Assembly: GCA_020698575.1 (NCBI GenBank)
Contig: CM036243.1
Coordinates: forward strand, 11,833,903 to 11,897,902
Length of the DNA stretch: 64,000 nt
Direction of reading: 5' to 3'
From: Bostrychus sinensis
Lineage: Eukaryota; Chordata; Actinopteri; Gobiiformes; Eleotridae
In this document: in pieces, positions 41,526 through 53,121 of the stretch
Layout: every line of letters begins with the position of its first letter
Numbering within the stretch: the first letter of the stretch is position 1
Position numbers and translations under genes: made by a program
Notes under the pieces: model-generated
What the model was told of the DNA's origin: nothing
Database searches by the model: none
Seen by the model: only the letters and a program-made list of their open reading frames with translations

Positions 41526-42182
41526 AGGGTCTCTTCCAAAGATCGGATATGGCTTATTTCAAGTTTTCCTTTCTCTGCTCTTCCCGCACCTATTTCACCT
41601 ATGTACAAGCAGGGATCAGACACCATCGACCAGGATGAGGGGGCGTTGATGCTCTCTCACACCTGGGACACTCTTCTCTACAGGCCAAAGTGCATAAGGG
41701 TCAGACTGTTAGACTCCTTCAGGCTGACCACGCCCAGGAAGGACAGCTGATAAAAACATGTCATGGCAGTTAGGTGATGCTTCTGAAGAAGACTGCCGGT
41801 GTCAGTGAAACATGACAAGATAAAGGAAACATCACACCTGCCTCTGTCTGACTGAAAAGAAATCATTACATCTGACTGACAGACTTCAGCAGCACTAGCA
41901 CGAGCAGAAACCTGCTGTACCATGATCCAATGGGAGAAGGTAGGCTCTCTCTGGATCAAGAACAAAAATGTCAACAGCCTGTTTGACCTTTGATGACTTG
42001 AATCTCACACAGAACCACACACACAGTATTCTCAACCACATTCACACCACTTGTTTATAAACAGAGCCCATTTGGCCTTTCAATACTTGAGTTTCACAGA
42101 CTCCCTCATGACCACACGAACAAAATATATTCTCAGCCACACTCCCACCACTCTGTTACATTGATCCCAACACTCCAAGACC
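41526..42182. other. Intergenic DNA, nothing recognised
   Basis: No motif, although two similar phrases (TCTCACACAGAACCACACAC and TTCACAGACTCCCTCATGACCACACG) suggest a local diverged duplication at about 41990-42170. Confidence 0.4.
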
Positions 42183-44231
42183 AATTTATTGGTGTTCAGT
42201 GTTTTTATTCCCATGCATATTGCAAGGTAGAAGAAAAACAGACCGCCATTGAAACTGTCTGTAATAAAGCTCTGCTGCCCCTGGTGATTTATTATTATTT
42301 TTTTCTCTTTTTATTTGCACAATTAAAAGTTCCATGATTTTACGCCCGTTGGAATAAACAGCAACAACAATAATGCACAAAACAATTATCCCCAGATTTA
42401 GTTTTTAAATACTCCTTAAACTCCCCCATAGTTTGATTACATACAACACAACCATCATTTAACACATTTAGTACTCTTATGGCCAGTGTCAGGCATGACT
42501 TCTGCAGCATGCCGGCACCAGGCAATTTTCCATTGGGAAACACATAAAAAGTTTTCCGCACATTATAGGGTAAACATTTTTGTGTAGGGCAGTAAGGTCC
42601 CAGAGTGGTAGGTGAAAGCCCGTGGCACAGTTTAAATGCAAAACATGACAATGCAAAGTTTCGTCTTGCTTGTAATGTCATTAGGCCCAGTATGCTGTAA
42701 TGGTTGGAAGTGATCTCTGATTGGATATAGCAAATTGAGAATTAAGCGCATGCACTGCCTTTGCAGGCTTTCTAGACAATTTGCCAATGTTTTTCCAGTG
42801 CCACAAAGCAAAGCTGAACAGTACTCCAATCGAGATCTAATATAGGCCTTGTATATGCGTAAGAGTAGTTTATTATTTCTCTGTGGCAGCTTCATTTTAA
42901 GCAATCTCAAAACAAAGATTTCCTTTCGAGCCATTTTGCATACTTCTTTAATGTGGCGCTTAAGTTTTAAGTCACTTGTAAATGGTACACCAAGATGCTT
43001 TACTTCATTTGAAAAAGAAATTGCATGACCTTGAAAGATAAACTGATTGTTCAGAGAACTAATAGATTGCTTTGTAAAGCACAAACACACAGTCTTGGAG
43101 GCATTAAACCTCATGTCCCAAGTATTAGCCCAGTCACTTGCAATGGCTAATGCATAATTCAAGCCAGCAATAGCTAAAGCTGAGACAGTAATTAATGTAT
43201 CATCTGCGTATGCTGCCGGAGTAACTGTAACACTTTGGGGTAAAACCGCAGATACACAATCCAACACAGTCAGTAGGACATTTATAAACAATATAAACAA
43301 AGTTGGGGCAATAACAGTACCTTGGGGTACCCCAGATTGCATTGGTAAAGAAGAGGAAAAAGATTGACCAATTCTGGTTTGTTGAAGACAATTGCTTAAA
43401 TAATTTCTTACCCCAGCCAACATTTTTCCACAGATACCAAAAGCAGGGAATTTTTGGAGAATGGCCTCATGTAGTACTGATGTAAATGCATCACTTAGAA
43501 ATGCTGCCACACAAGTTTTCTTTTGTTCTACAGCTTTTAACCAATTATGATAATCCAGTGCTAATTGGTCCAATGTAGAATGTTTAGGCAAAAAAAACAA
43601 ACTGATGTCTAGATATTAATGAATTTTCCAGCAAAAATGTCATTAGTTTGTCATTTACTATACTCTCAAAAAAATTTTCAATACAAGATGTCAGTGATAT
43701 TGGAACTCCATAACTGGAGGGGCTTGATCGATCTCCCTTACACTTGTAAACTGTTTTCCAAATTTGAGGTAATTTTGATGTGCTGAAAGACAATCTAAAT
43801 AGATAAGTTAGCACAGGTGTGAGCTCAGCTGCACAATTTTTAAGACATAAATTTGATATGCAATCAGGCCCACTCGCTTTTGTCACATCAAGTTTGTTGC
43901 GTTTACTGTATATATTATCTGGAGACACATCCACATCAGTTAATAAGCCATGCGGAGTCTGGGGTAAAAAATAATCCAAGTTTTGCCCTCCAACCTTAGG
44001 GGGGCAATCTGACCAAAAACCTAATTTCCCTTTATTTTGAAGGTAAAGGCTTAGATTTATATTTATTATAATGTCAGGATTACAGTATGTCAAAAATCTG
44101 TCGAAGTCAATGGGCCCAAATGCGTATAAAGTAATGAGTGCATGTAAAATGCATATCTCCTGTTTATACACCTTAGAACAGAGGGGGTCATGACATCTTA
44201 AACACCAACTTAAAAAAGTTATTCTTGCCAA
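42183..44231 (-). pseudogene. Non-LTR reverse transcriptase of a second LINE clade
   Basis: On the minus strand, 44231-43584 carries the N-terminal RT block KASGPDCISNLCLKNCA. A frameshift near 43590-43600 separates it from LPKHSTLDQL, then CVAAFLSDAFTSVLHEA (motif A region, where the expected catalytic Asp appears to be lost in a one- or two-codon deletion), QSGVPQGTVIAPTLFILFIN (motif B), AAYADDTLI (motif C, intact), KHLGVPFTSDLKLKRHI and SRLEYCSALLCGTG. The tail region to 42183 shifts frame again near 42650. The motif wording is of the jockey/I superfamily kind and unlike the RTE copies. The clade is not resolved. Confidence 0.82.
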
Positions 44232-44486
44232 GTTTTATACCATTAGCTTTTAAATGATTTACTAATTAACTTATTGAGAATCAAAAACGTAAAAACAGCA
44301 AAAAGTATGCGTTTGGGCCCCAAGATGCCTTGAGGTTTAATGCTCCTTTTATACCAGTCATCTGACTGAAATCAGTTAGCCTGATTAGTGGTAGTTTTGT
44401 TTGTATGTTGCTGCCATTATATTCAAAGTCACTTTTCATGAAATGTTAAAATATACATTTTAACACCTGATATGTTACCATATCAT
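44232..44486. other. Gap between two LINE fragments, nothing recognised
   Basis: No element ends or coding motif seen; it might be 5' sequence of the LINE at 42183-44231. Confidence 0.35.
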
Positions 44487-45002
44487 ACCAACTTTATTTA
44501 TAAAGCACTTTAAAAACTGTACAGTTGGCCAAAGTGCTGTACACAACTCATTAAATAAACAGTAATAATACAAGAGACAAAGACAAATCATTTTACAACA
44601 TAAAATATAAATATGATACAATAAAATAATACTCAAATTAAAAATAAAATAAAATTTGAGTAAAATCAACAGAAAAATAAAACCACCTCACACTGTGTTA
44701 AAAGCCAGTGCAAAAAGATGTGTTTTTAGAAGTGATTTAAAACCAGGCAGAGACTGGGCCTGTCTGATCTCTGATGGCAGCTGGTTCCATAGTTTAGGGG
44801 CAGCTACAGAAAAAGCACGGTCCCCTCGGAATTTACGTTTGGTTTTGGGGACAAGTTGCAGCTGATCTGCTGACCTGAGAGTACGTGAGGGGGCATAAAG
44901 GTGGATCAGGTCAGAGAGATATGAAGGAGCAAGACCATGTTGCTTATGTTCTGTTGTGAATGTGTTTTTTCTGAGATGGGCATATAATGGCATTCTGCAC
45001 AC
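44487..45002 (-). pseudogene. L2-type LINE 3' end (RT C-terminus and 3' UTR)
   Basis: Minus-strand frame with HGLAPSYLSDLIHLYAPSRT, LRSADQLQLVPKTKRKFRGD, RAFSVAAPKLWNQLPSEIR and FKSLLKTHLFALAF, the highly characteristic C-terminal end of fish L2-like ORF2. The 3' UTR follows down to 44487 with AAAGCACTTTAAAAACTG and GTTGGCCAAAGTGCTG. 5'-truncated at about 45002. It may belong to the same broad group as the LINE at 1-3080. Confidence 0.85.
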
Positions 45003-46845
45003 TGTGGCCCTATGCTTTTAGAATTGTACACGACACAGACTTGCTTCTCTTCTCAGATATAATTTCATGGTATGTTCAGAGCACACATAACACTTCCCTC
45101 CATCTAACTGGCCTTCATCTAATTGCTGCTCTCTGTGCCGCTTGAGCCGGATTTCTTCAGGGACCTCTGGCTGTCCATTTATGGCCCCTATCAGCCTCAC
45201 ACACGTGCAAGTGCAATATTGACTTGCCCCGAGCCCAGATAACATCTCCTTTTAATCCACAGCCACCCAGTTGCTCAAAGGAGTACAGTGGACGACAGAG
45301 AGTGGAAGTAAATGCTGACACATCATGCTGTTTTTCATCTGAGCTGTAATTTTTCTGTGCCAGTTTAGTTTCAAAGCCTGTTGCTGTGTGAATGGCAGTG
45401 CCATTTTTTTTTTTTTGGGGGGGGCACCCATAGGTGGTATATTGTTAGATCCTTGGACTCCTGGAATATGACGTCTTTCCACCTCAATTTGGACAAAAGT
45501 GCCATTACACTTACCTTCTTGTTTTTCTATACAAAATTGGCTAAAGCTTTTCTATAATAAAGTAAAGGAGCCTCCACTTAACACAGGCAAACAATTTATT
45601 TTGGCTGCATTTTGGCTTCATTCAGGGATGGCCACAAGAAATTATTTAGTTGTCGTGTGCATTTTAGGTCTGGACAAGGTTTTTACGCCAGATATACCTC
45701 TTTTTCTCAGTTTGTACAACATACACTGTAAATAAACAACGTAATCATAACGATATTGAGTTCCCATACTGTTTTAGTTTTGTTAGTTTGTTCATTAAAT
45801 ATTTGAGGCTAAGGGTCATTAATAGGTTGAGCGCGGTGCAGATATGGACCAAGAGGCCTTCTCATCTAGACCCGCACCTCCGTCCCACACCAGGCTGTCA
45901 GGCTGTGAGCTCCTCTGTCCCTGCTGTAGCTCGCCCCTCCCCTTGGAGTTTGTCCCTTTGAGACAAAGAGGAGAGAACTGCCTCATATGTACCAGAGAAT
46001 TGGGAGGCAACACGTGTTTTGAGGTGCAGTACAGAGCCCTTACATTTTAATGGTTTCAGCTTCTCCTGTGTAAAAGTAAATAGAAAATCTTTGCCTGTGA
46101 GGCTAATCAGCAAATCAATTTTGTGCATTCAGATAGGTGAAGTGATTTGACTGTGAGTGAGATAGATGGCAGAGAAATGAGGGACAGTCTACTTTTTTAT
46201 TTTATTTTTGCATGCCTCCCAAGTTTGTTTTAAAACTAATGTTAATGTTAGGAAAATGTTACTGCCGTTATATACAATTCTGCTTTATTCAGCCTATAGC
46301 TGCAGATGCTGATGTAGACCTAAAATATGTTTTCCCTTTTTAAAAACTAATATCCCTGTTGTGATTAAATAAAAATATTAATCCAGATTTTTACCTCATG
46401 TTTTCCTAGTCCTGCTTTAGCCTTTGTCAAGTTTTGATCTTGACAGTTTTGACCAGTAAATACAAGGAGTTGTACTGTAATTTTGCATTCATTCAATTGA
46501 ACTTACTGTGTCAGAATAGTATTGTCACGTCCAGCTGGAAATAATGATGGACTACATGGATGTCACAAGACCTCGGTTTATTGTAGAACTTTAAATGGTA
46601 CAGTACAAGTTAAAGCAAACAGCAAAAGTCTCCGTGACAAGCTGTAACTCTCATGAGGTCTTTCTCTCTTGCCTTGAACAAGACAACACATGACTAGCCC
46701 CTTGTCTTCCTTGTTTAATCACATGCCTGTTATAGCCCTATACAAATAATGCATCCTCAAAACAATCTGTAACCACAAAAGACCTGAACACCAGTATAAA
46801 CATTTGAACAGGAACATTAATGCAGGGTCACTACAGTATCAACAA
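45003..46845. other. Repeat-poor DNA; possible conserved block at 45040-45260
   Basis: No coding motif. The first 220 bases look unlike neighbouring repeats and contain CTAATTGCTG and GGCCCCTATCAGCC-like sites. A T/G homopolymer run lies at 45405-45424. Frames near 45844-46128 have no recognisable domain. Confidence 0.35.
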
Positions 46846-46934
46846 TTGTATCAATAATATGATAATGATATTTTATCACAATATTCAACATAGTTATTGC
46901 ATATTTTGTATTTTTCTAATATTGTGCAGTCCTA
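46846..46934. mobile_element. hAT right-end fragment (TAGGACTGCACAATAT)
   Basis: Reversed, the end reads TAGGACTGCACAATATTAG, a common fish hAT terminus. TATCAATAATATGATAATGA repeats precede it. No left end or TSD found. Confidence 0.5.
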
Positions 46935-47648
46935 TTTTACATGAAGGAAAAATAGACACAGTTGGTTTCAGTTTTAATGTATGCTTCACTTACTGACATT
47001 TACAATTATCAGTTTTATGTTAAACTGTGGTTTATTTATTTACAATCCTATTATCTGCTTATATTTTCATACTGTGAGGAGAAATGCATGCAAAGGTTTG
47101 AGCAAAGTAAGTTAAAAATATTTTTATAGGCCAACAGGATAACGTGTTGTGTGCTCTTGTGTATATGCCACTTGATTTACTAGTGTTGGCAAATACTGTG
47201 CATGTTTGTTTTTTTCTGTATACACCTGCTTTTATTTTGGGCCACATTTCAGAATTCATCATTGTAAAACAGCACCTCCAGGTCTTAAAACATAGTGTGC
47301 TCTTGTGCTGTCTTCTCCTTACCTTCATACCTACAAGTAAACAGTGGTGTGGTTTGGAGATACAGCATATTTATGTATACAGACTGTACCACTATGGCAC
47401 TGTGGCAGAAGAAATCAACAAAATGTGTGGATGCATTCACAGTTAGTAGCGTTTGAATCTGTCATGTTATTGTTACTGTTTATAGAACCAGAGCATTACA
47501 CCGACAGCTCAGGCCATGGAAATGGAATATGATAGTAATAACCTAATGCGAAAGTATGCATTTTTTTCTTGTATAATTGAGGTATTTTCATATTTCAAAG
47601 TAAGACATCATCAAGATATCATCTACAACACTTGTCAATACTGTCGGT
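46935..47648. other. Intergenic DNA, nothing recognised
   Basis: Open frames on both strands at 47059-47446 are mutual shadows without motifs. Confidence 0.4.
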
Positions 47649-47900
47649 CAGGGGTGGAGGAAGAATTAAAAAAGTGTACTCAAGTTACTACAAAAAGTAC
47701 AAAAGTTACTTCAAAACAATATTACCCAAATAGTGGTAAAGGTACTCAACAAAATTATTACTTGAGTAAAAGTATATTGCCAGTAGAAGTGCTGGTGTTA
47801 TTGTATTCTACTCCCACTGTTACTACTTTTACCCAAACCTACCTTAAATCTTTTGGTTGTGAGGTGAGTGTACTACTTAGCGCTCAAAGTTTAAGGTAAC
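47649..47900. mobile_element. hAT-like MITE fragment (CAGGGGTGGAGGAAG)
   Basis: CAGGGGTGGAGGAAGAATTA followed by GTACTCAAGTTACT and repeated AGTACAAAAGTTACTTC / ACTTGAGTAAAAGTAT words. It resembles the left end of 29035-29592. The right end is not found. The 127-codon frame crossing it is not a recognised protein. Confidence 0.5.
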
Positions 47901-48747
47901 CTCTATTAGCACATTGTAGTGGCACATTGCTCATTTTTACCTTGTTAACAGGTAACCAGGACAGATAAAGAGAAAACTGGTGTGTTCCTTTAAGCTCTGG
48001 ATGATAAGTCTGCTACTCACAATTTCTGTAATGGTGTCTTTGACCTTTCAGTTATTTGTATTTACCTTCACCAAGTACAAATCTTTACCACATTTTGCAT
48101 GAATAATCTAGTGCTCCCCAAACACTTTGTCAACTAAATGTCAACAGTAAAAGTATTTTACAAATGAAGCTAAGTCATTGACACCTGGCTAACACTGGGG
48201 AGATCTGCTAAGTTAAATCGAAATCAGATCACAACAAACTGCTTGTGGCTATAAAACAAAGCATAAAAAAGCTTCTCTCTTGCAGTCATCTATAGTATAT
48301 GAATAATGCAGTAAACACTATGAGGAGGAGGATGTGGTGGGGGTAGAGGGAGGATGCCAGTTTGGGTTTGAAACTTTTGTCTTTGCCATCTAAGTGAACA
48401 TGGACTGACTGTAGATCTCTGCTTTAGACAAACACATCCTTCACTGGTTGCGCTTGTCGCCTGGCAGGGAGCCACATTTAAGCTGCCAGTAGAACGTAAA
48501 AAAAAAAAAAAAAAAAAAAGTATTTTGTATTTATATCTGCGCAAAATAGATTGAAGTAGAGTTGGCACTTGCTTCAAGGTAAGCTTTAGTATGATTTTGA
48601 CCATGAAATGACCTGGGCTAACTGTTTTGATCAAAATGTGGGGCGACAACAGAAAGTGTGGTGTTTTGTGTTTCTTGACCAAAAATAAAAGGCTATGGAA
48701 AAAAAAGCTGACTTATGTCACTGTTCTAATAATTTTACATGCACATA
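47901..48747. other. Intergenic DNA, nothing recognised
   Basis: An A-run at 48499-48519 and no coding motif or paired ends. The SINE-like tail of an unknown repeat could precede the A-run. Confidence 0.4.
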
Positions 48748-49278
48748 CACTGCCTGGCAAAAAAAAAAAAAAAAAAAGTTGACACCTGGATTTAACTAAG
48801 TAAAGAGGTAAGAGCCTCCCTGCAGTTGGTCAGGTCTGGGTTCAGCAGCGTTATGTGCCCAAAAGAATGAGGTCAGCTGACTATCTGAATATACTGAATG
48901 ACCAGGTTACTCCATCAATGGATTTTTTCTTCCCTGATGGCATGGGCTTATTCCATGATGACAATGCCAGGATTCATCAAGCTCAAATTGTGAAAGAGTG
49001 GTTCAGGGAGCAGGGAGTCCAGACCTTGACCCCACTGAGAATCTTTGGGATGCATTGGAATGACTGCCTGTCCAAATCACACAGGTCCATTAGGGAAGAA
49101 GAAAAAAATCATTGATGGAGTACCTGGTCATTCATTATATTCAGGTAGTCAGCTGATCTCATTCTGTGGGCACATAACGTTGCTGGACCCAGACCTGCCC
49201 ACCTGCAGAGAGGCTCTAACTTATTTACTTACTTAATTCCAGATGGTGACTTTTTTTTGGGGGGGGGGCCAGGCAGTG
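48748..49278. mobile_element. Palindromic Tc1/mariner-derived foldback element
   Basis: Outer ends CACTGCCTGG and CCAGGCAGTG next to TA on both sides (48746-48747, 49279-49280). The arms 48748-48920 and 49111-49278 are inverted copies of each other along their full length. The left arm includes Tc1 transposase coding sequence (ADYLNILNDQVTPSMDF) that the right arm repeats in reverse. The 190-bp centre carries LFHDDNARIHQAQIVKEWFR, the second catalytic Asp region, and a decayed NPIEN-like block. Non-autonomous. Confidence 0.88.
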
Positions 49279-49319
49279 TATCTAATCACATGGCAGCACA
49301 ATGCATTTAGCTATGCAGA

Positions 49320-49890
49320 CAGCTTTAAGACAATTTTACAGAAGTTCAAACAGAGCATCAAAATGAAGATTATTTTAATTGATGGTGATGCCAGTGGGCT
49401 GTTCTAAATATTTCAGAAACTGCTGATCTACTGGGATTTTTCAGACACAACTATTTTTAGGGTTTACAGAGAAAAGGAAACTATCTGGTATGCAGTAGTT
49501 CATAAGACAATAGTTCATAGGAAAATGCCCTTGGTTCCAGATGAAAGGCAACAGTAACTCAATTAAACACAGAAGACCACATGGTAGCAACTCAGCATTT
49601 ACACAAGCGGACATTCACAAGAAACATGTGGAAGTTTAAACTGAGCATAATAATGGAACAAGTGACTGAATGTGGTATGGTTGTGGTTATGGTAGAAGCT
49701 GCTTATTAACTGGGATTCTGACCCACTTCCAACTTAAGGGTTTACAGATTATGGTACAAAAAAGAGAAGATATCCAGTGCACAATAGTTTGAGAAATTAG
49801 GCAAAAGTATGGCAACAGTAACTCAAATAGCCTCTAGTTTCAACTGAGCATTGCAGAAGACCGTCTCTGAACGCACAACACCTTCAGACA
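49320..49890 (+). pseudogene. Tc1-like transposon relic in two partly repeated pieces
   Basis: 49428-49545 (TACTGGGATTTTTCAGACAC, GGGTTTACAGAG, AGGCAACAGTAACTC) and 49710-49890 (AACTGGGATTCTGACCCACT, GGGTTTACAGATTATGG, ATGGCAACAGTAACTC, TCTGAACGCACAACACC) both match the DNA-binding region of a fish Tc1-like transposase gene, the second extending further downstream. Neither has a usable frame. The order suggests two copies or a tandem duplication that has since decayed. Confidence 0.65.
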
Positions 49891-50047
49891 ACTTGCCTGT
49901 TTAGCATCAAGTATCATGCCACATTCAAACATACCTGAATCAACTTCCTTCTCCATTCTAATCCTTGGTTTGAAATTTAGCATTTAGTTTGTCTTGAAAA
50001 TGCCTAAATGCATTGAGTTGTTGCCTCGTCACATCTCTGCATTTAGC

Positions 50048-50523
50048 TTGTCTGGAAATTCCAGACTCACCGCTGTAACAGTGGATGAGTCTGGTCGCCA
50101 TAGAATCAATTCAATTTCTAGCACGGAGCAAACGGACAGCGGAGTTAGCCAGTCAGAAAATGGAGGACATGACGTTAACAAAGCGACAAGAAAGTAAGCA
50201 ACGAGAAAACTTTATTTAAAAAAAAAAAAAAAAAAAAAAGGCTTCTAGTGTTGCAAGCTACTGTGGTTTTAATGACTCGATATGTTTTTGGTCATTTAAA
50301 ACGGAATTTACCGCTGAATGAAATGAACTCGGCTCCTCAGTGCACAACCTTGATTGTTGTTGTTGCGGATGCTGCTCGCGAAGAACACGTGACTTAAATA
50401 AGCGAATCAAAATGCACGGTACGGTTGGGATTTGAATCCAACCGCGGCGGATGGCGTGGTGACCAGACTGATATTTCTCTGTATAATAATACAGAGACAT
50501 ATCAGTCTGGATTTTCCAGGCAA
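50048..50523. mobile_element. Hairpin-ended MITE with 9-bp TSD, copy 2 (inverted to copy 1)
   Basis: A 476-bp element with an exact 9-bp TSD GCATTTAGC at 50039-50047 and 50524-50532. Left end TTGTCTGGAAATTCCAGACT; right end reversed TTGCCTGGAAAATCCAGACT. Just inside each end is a hairpin starting CCAGACT and closing AGTCTGGT: left CACCGCTGT/ACAGTGGATG, right GATATGTCTCTGTAT/ATACAGAGAAATATC. A poly-A run of about 20 sits at 50217-50239. Both hairpins are complete here. Copy 1 is at 3817-4267. Confidence 0.9.
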
Positions 50524-50532
50524 GCATTTAGC

Positions 50533-51255
50533 AGCATTAGAACATGTGTATTTTATAATATGGCCAGTAAGTGAATTCTATATTATAGAGGTAACAATAC
50601 AAATGAGCCTAAATTCACTATTATTGAATTGGTCTATTTGACAGTCTCTCTCAGTGAACTGTATTCCATTTTACCATGTGAGGTTTGGACCATTGGTAGT
50701 GAAAGCCCTGCAGCCTCTTAAGATTATGGATTCATACTTCTTGCTTGGTAATTACATGCTGATTTGGCTGGCTGTTTTTGAAGAGCCAGCCATTCTTAAT
50801 GAGTCTTAAGCCTTAAAACTTTCAATGATTCTGCACTTAACACATTTGCCTTCTTGATTTTGGAATGCTGATATTTCTATATATTTTGTATTAAGCTATT
50901 TAAATAAACATGTTACCATATATAGACTGCTGTGGTGATTCTGAACAACATGGCTGCTTATGGGTAATGCTAATTTGAGTTTGAATTAGCCACCAAATAA
51001 TGCAAATGGTTTTGGTAAATAGCAACCAATTGAAAAGAGAACATTAGCAAGTGTTATACTTTTTTATTTAGCAGTTTTCATTACAGAAGCTAAAGGCTAC
51101 TAAAGCCATTATGCTATTCTGGACCATTATTTATAGAACTAGAATAGTTTGTCAGAGTATGCTTAGGTTAAATCCATTAAGCGTGAATTGTTTCATTAAC
51201 TTTGGCAAATTAAAATGTCTCCTATGCATTTGTTTTTCTTTGCTTATACAGGTTG
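50533..51255. other. Intergenic DNA, nothing recognised
   Basis: AT-rich, no motif or repeat ends. Confidence 0.45.
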
Positions 51256-51450
51256 AGGGGCGCGGGTGGCTCAGTTGCCAGTTAGTTGCAGGGCCAACAC
51301 AGACCTACACTGGCATACAACCATTCACTCTCATATTCATTCATCAAAGTCACCATTAAGACTTGCAAGTTTTGGGCAGTGGGTAACAATGGAAGATTTG
51401 CATCATTGCTCTAGGGGCAGAAGCGTTAACCACTATGCCACTGTGTGAAC
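51256..51450 (-). repeat. Fish interspersed repeat (ACAACCATTCACTCTCATAT)
   Basis: GGGGCGCGGGTGGCTCAGTT, CATACAACCATTCACTCTCA, AAAGTCACCATTAAGACTTG, CAGAAGCGTTAACCACTATG and CCACTGTGTGAAC. This is the reverse of the repeat type at 14683-14990 and ends in a tRNA-like head (reversed: GGTTAACGCTTCTGCC). Confidence 0.6.
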
Positions 51451-53113
51451 TTGTACCTGCTATTTTTTTGAAACTAAATTGTACATCTAATATCCACAAT
51501 AACTAGTCATTTTTCATCTCAAAACATTTTTGTAGTTTGCTCTTGTAAACAAACATGTGCATGCATTTACATCCATAATCATGTATCATTCTTCACTCGG
51601 TTTCTGAAACTGATTGGTGCACATAGAAAATATATATTTGAAAATATATAAAACAGTTAGATATGATACATAAGACATTTATATTGGCATTTTTATGTAA
51701 GAAAGCCTTAAAGATATTCACCTCTTTTATGACCAAACCAAAAGTTATGTGTGGATTTACTGCAAGTTCTTCTCTCATTCAAATGAAATAATTTCATTTT
51801 ATTGCACTTTCCAAAGCTACTACAAAGTAAAAGCAGTTGTATAGTGCAAAAACAGGTAATTAAATAAACAACAAAGACAGTTGTGTAGATAATATAGGGC
51901 TGCGAGAAACCCAACAAAAGGCTTTATAACTCAATTAGACTCCAATTCAAATAAAACCCAGTTAAAGTGGGCTATTAAAACAGACTTTAAAGTAAAACAG
52001 CAGCTTTATAGTTTTACAGATGGCTTTCTCTGCTTTTCACTTTGTTCTCACTATACAGCATCACCACAGCAATAACCAAGTCTGTTAAGTTCTATATTTA
52101 GTTAATTAGGCTTATTTTGTGATAATACATTAACTTGGGAAACTGCTTTGGGACTTTTTGGAGCAAGCATTGTCTACAAAGGGGAAGAAATGATTCCTTC
52201 TTAACTGATTTTTAAATCTAATAGTCCAGACCATGGCCTTGGATATTAGTGAAAATATAGTGAATATATCCTTGGCCTGACAAAGGTGATGTTTTTCTTT
52301 TTTCTCTAGATGAATACTGAATGATGTGTTTCTAAAAGGTGTTATAGTGTCAGTTTTTATAGAAAGCCATTTATTTGGCTGTCAAGATCACATTAATTAT
52401 CACATGTTATGGAATGGTTATTATTATGTTCTGTACTTTGTACTTCAAAATTATTCCACTGTCCAAGAACATGCGTGCACAGGTGAACTGCTATATCTCT
52501 AGAGCCCACAGTGAATGTGAAAATTAATTGTTGTCCGTCAATGTCTATTGTCAAGGGTGCTGCCTAAAGCCCAAAGCTGCTGTGTTTGCTGTAATCTAAA
52601 CTAGAGGAAGAGGGTAGATTTTTGTTACTTACATTTTACTGTATGCTATTGCTTCACACCATTTTACTGTCCTTTACAGAAGAATGTCCTGAATGAAAAA
52701 TAAAAGTTGAAATGAACTTGGATATGTCTTGGATAGCAGTGTCCCCCTCTCATGTGCTTCATTAATAATGTAGGACACTTGTGCAGCAAGCAGTGACACA
52801 TCAAGAGCAATAGAAGACAGTTGTTCACAGCCCTCCTCTCACTGTAAATATTTTGTAAATCTGGAGTCTAACAACATCAAATGCAAGCATATGACATTGT
52901 TATTATTCACTTAATTTAGCCTGCTGTGACACTGCCACTGGCTGTAGTGCCTGCTTAGTTGATATCATTCAAAAACAATGACAGGGTTTCCCTTAGGCTT
53001 CTGCAGGGATTTGGTACTTGTCATGTTTATGGGTCTCCCTTGAGTCTGTATTTAACTACAATTTAAATTAGCAGAAAAACAATCCATATACATTTTTGTG
53101 AATATCGATTCCA
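51451..53113. other. Intergenic DNA, possible hAT left end at 51895
   Basis: TAGGGCTGCGAGAAACCC at 51895 looks like a hAT terminus but has no partner. The rest has no recognisable feature. Confidence 0.35.
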
Positions 53114-53121
53114 ATTCCAAC

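Noticed and set aside
45844..46050. Cys-rich 68-codon frame resembling a secreted peptide
   Set aside because: No signal peptide, an opposite-strand frame covers the same bases, and no family resemblance.
46500..46845. Possible LTR fragment beginning at GTCACGTCC
   Set aside because: No TG...CA pair, primer-binding site or second LTR could be found.
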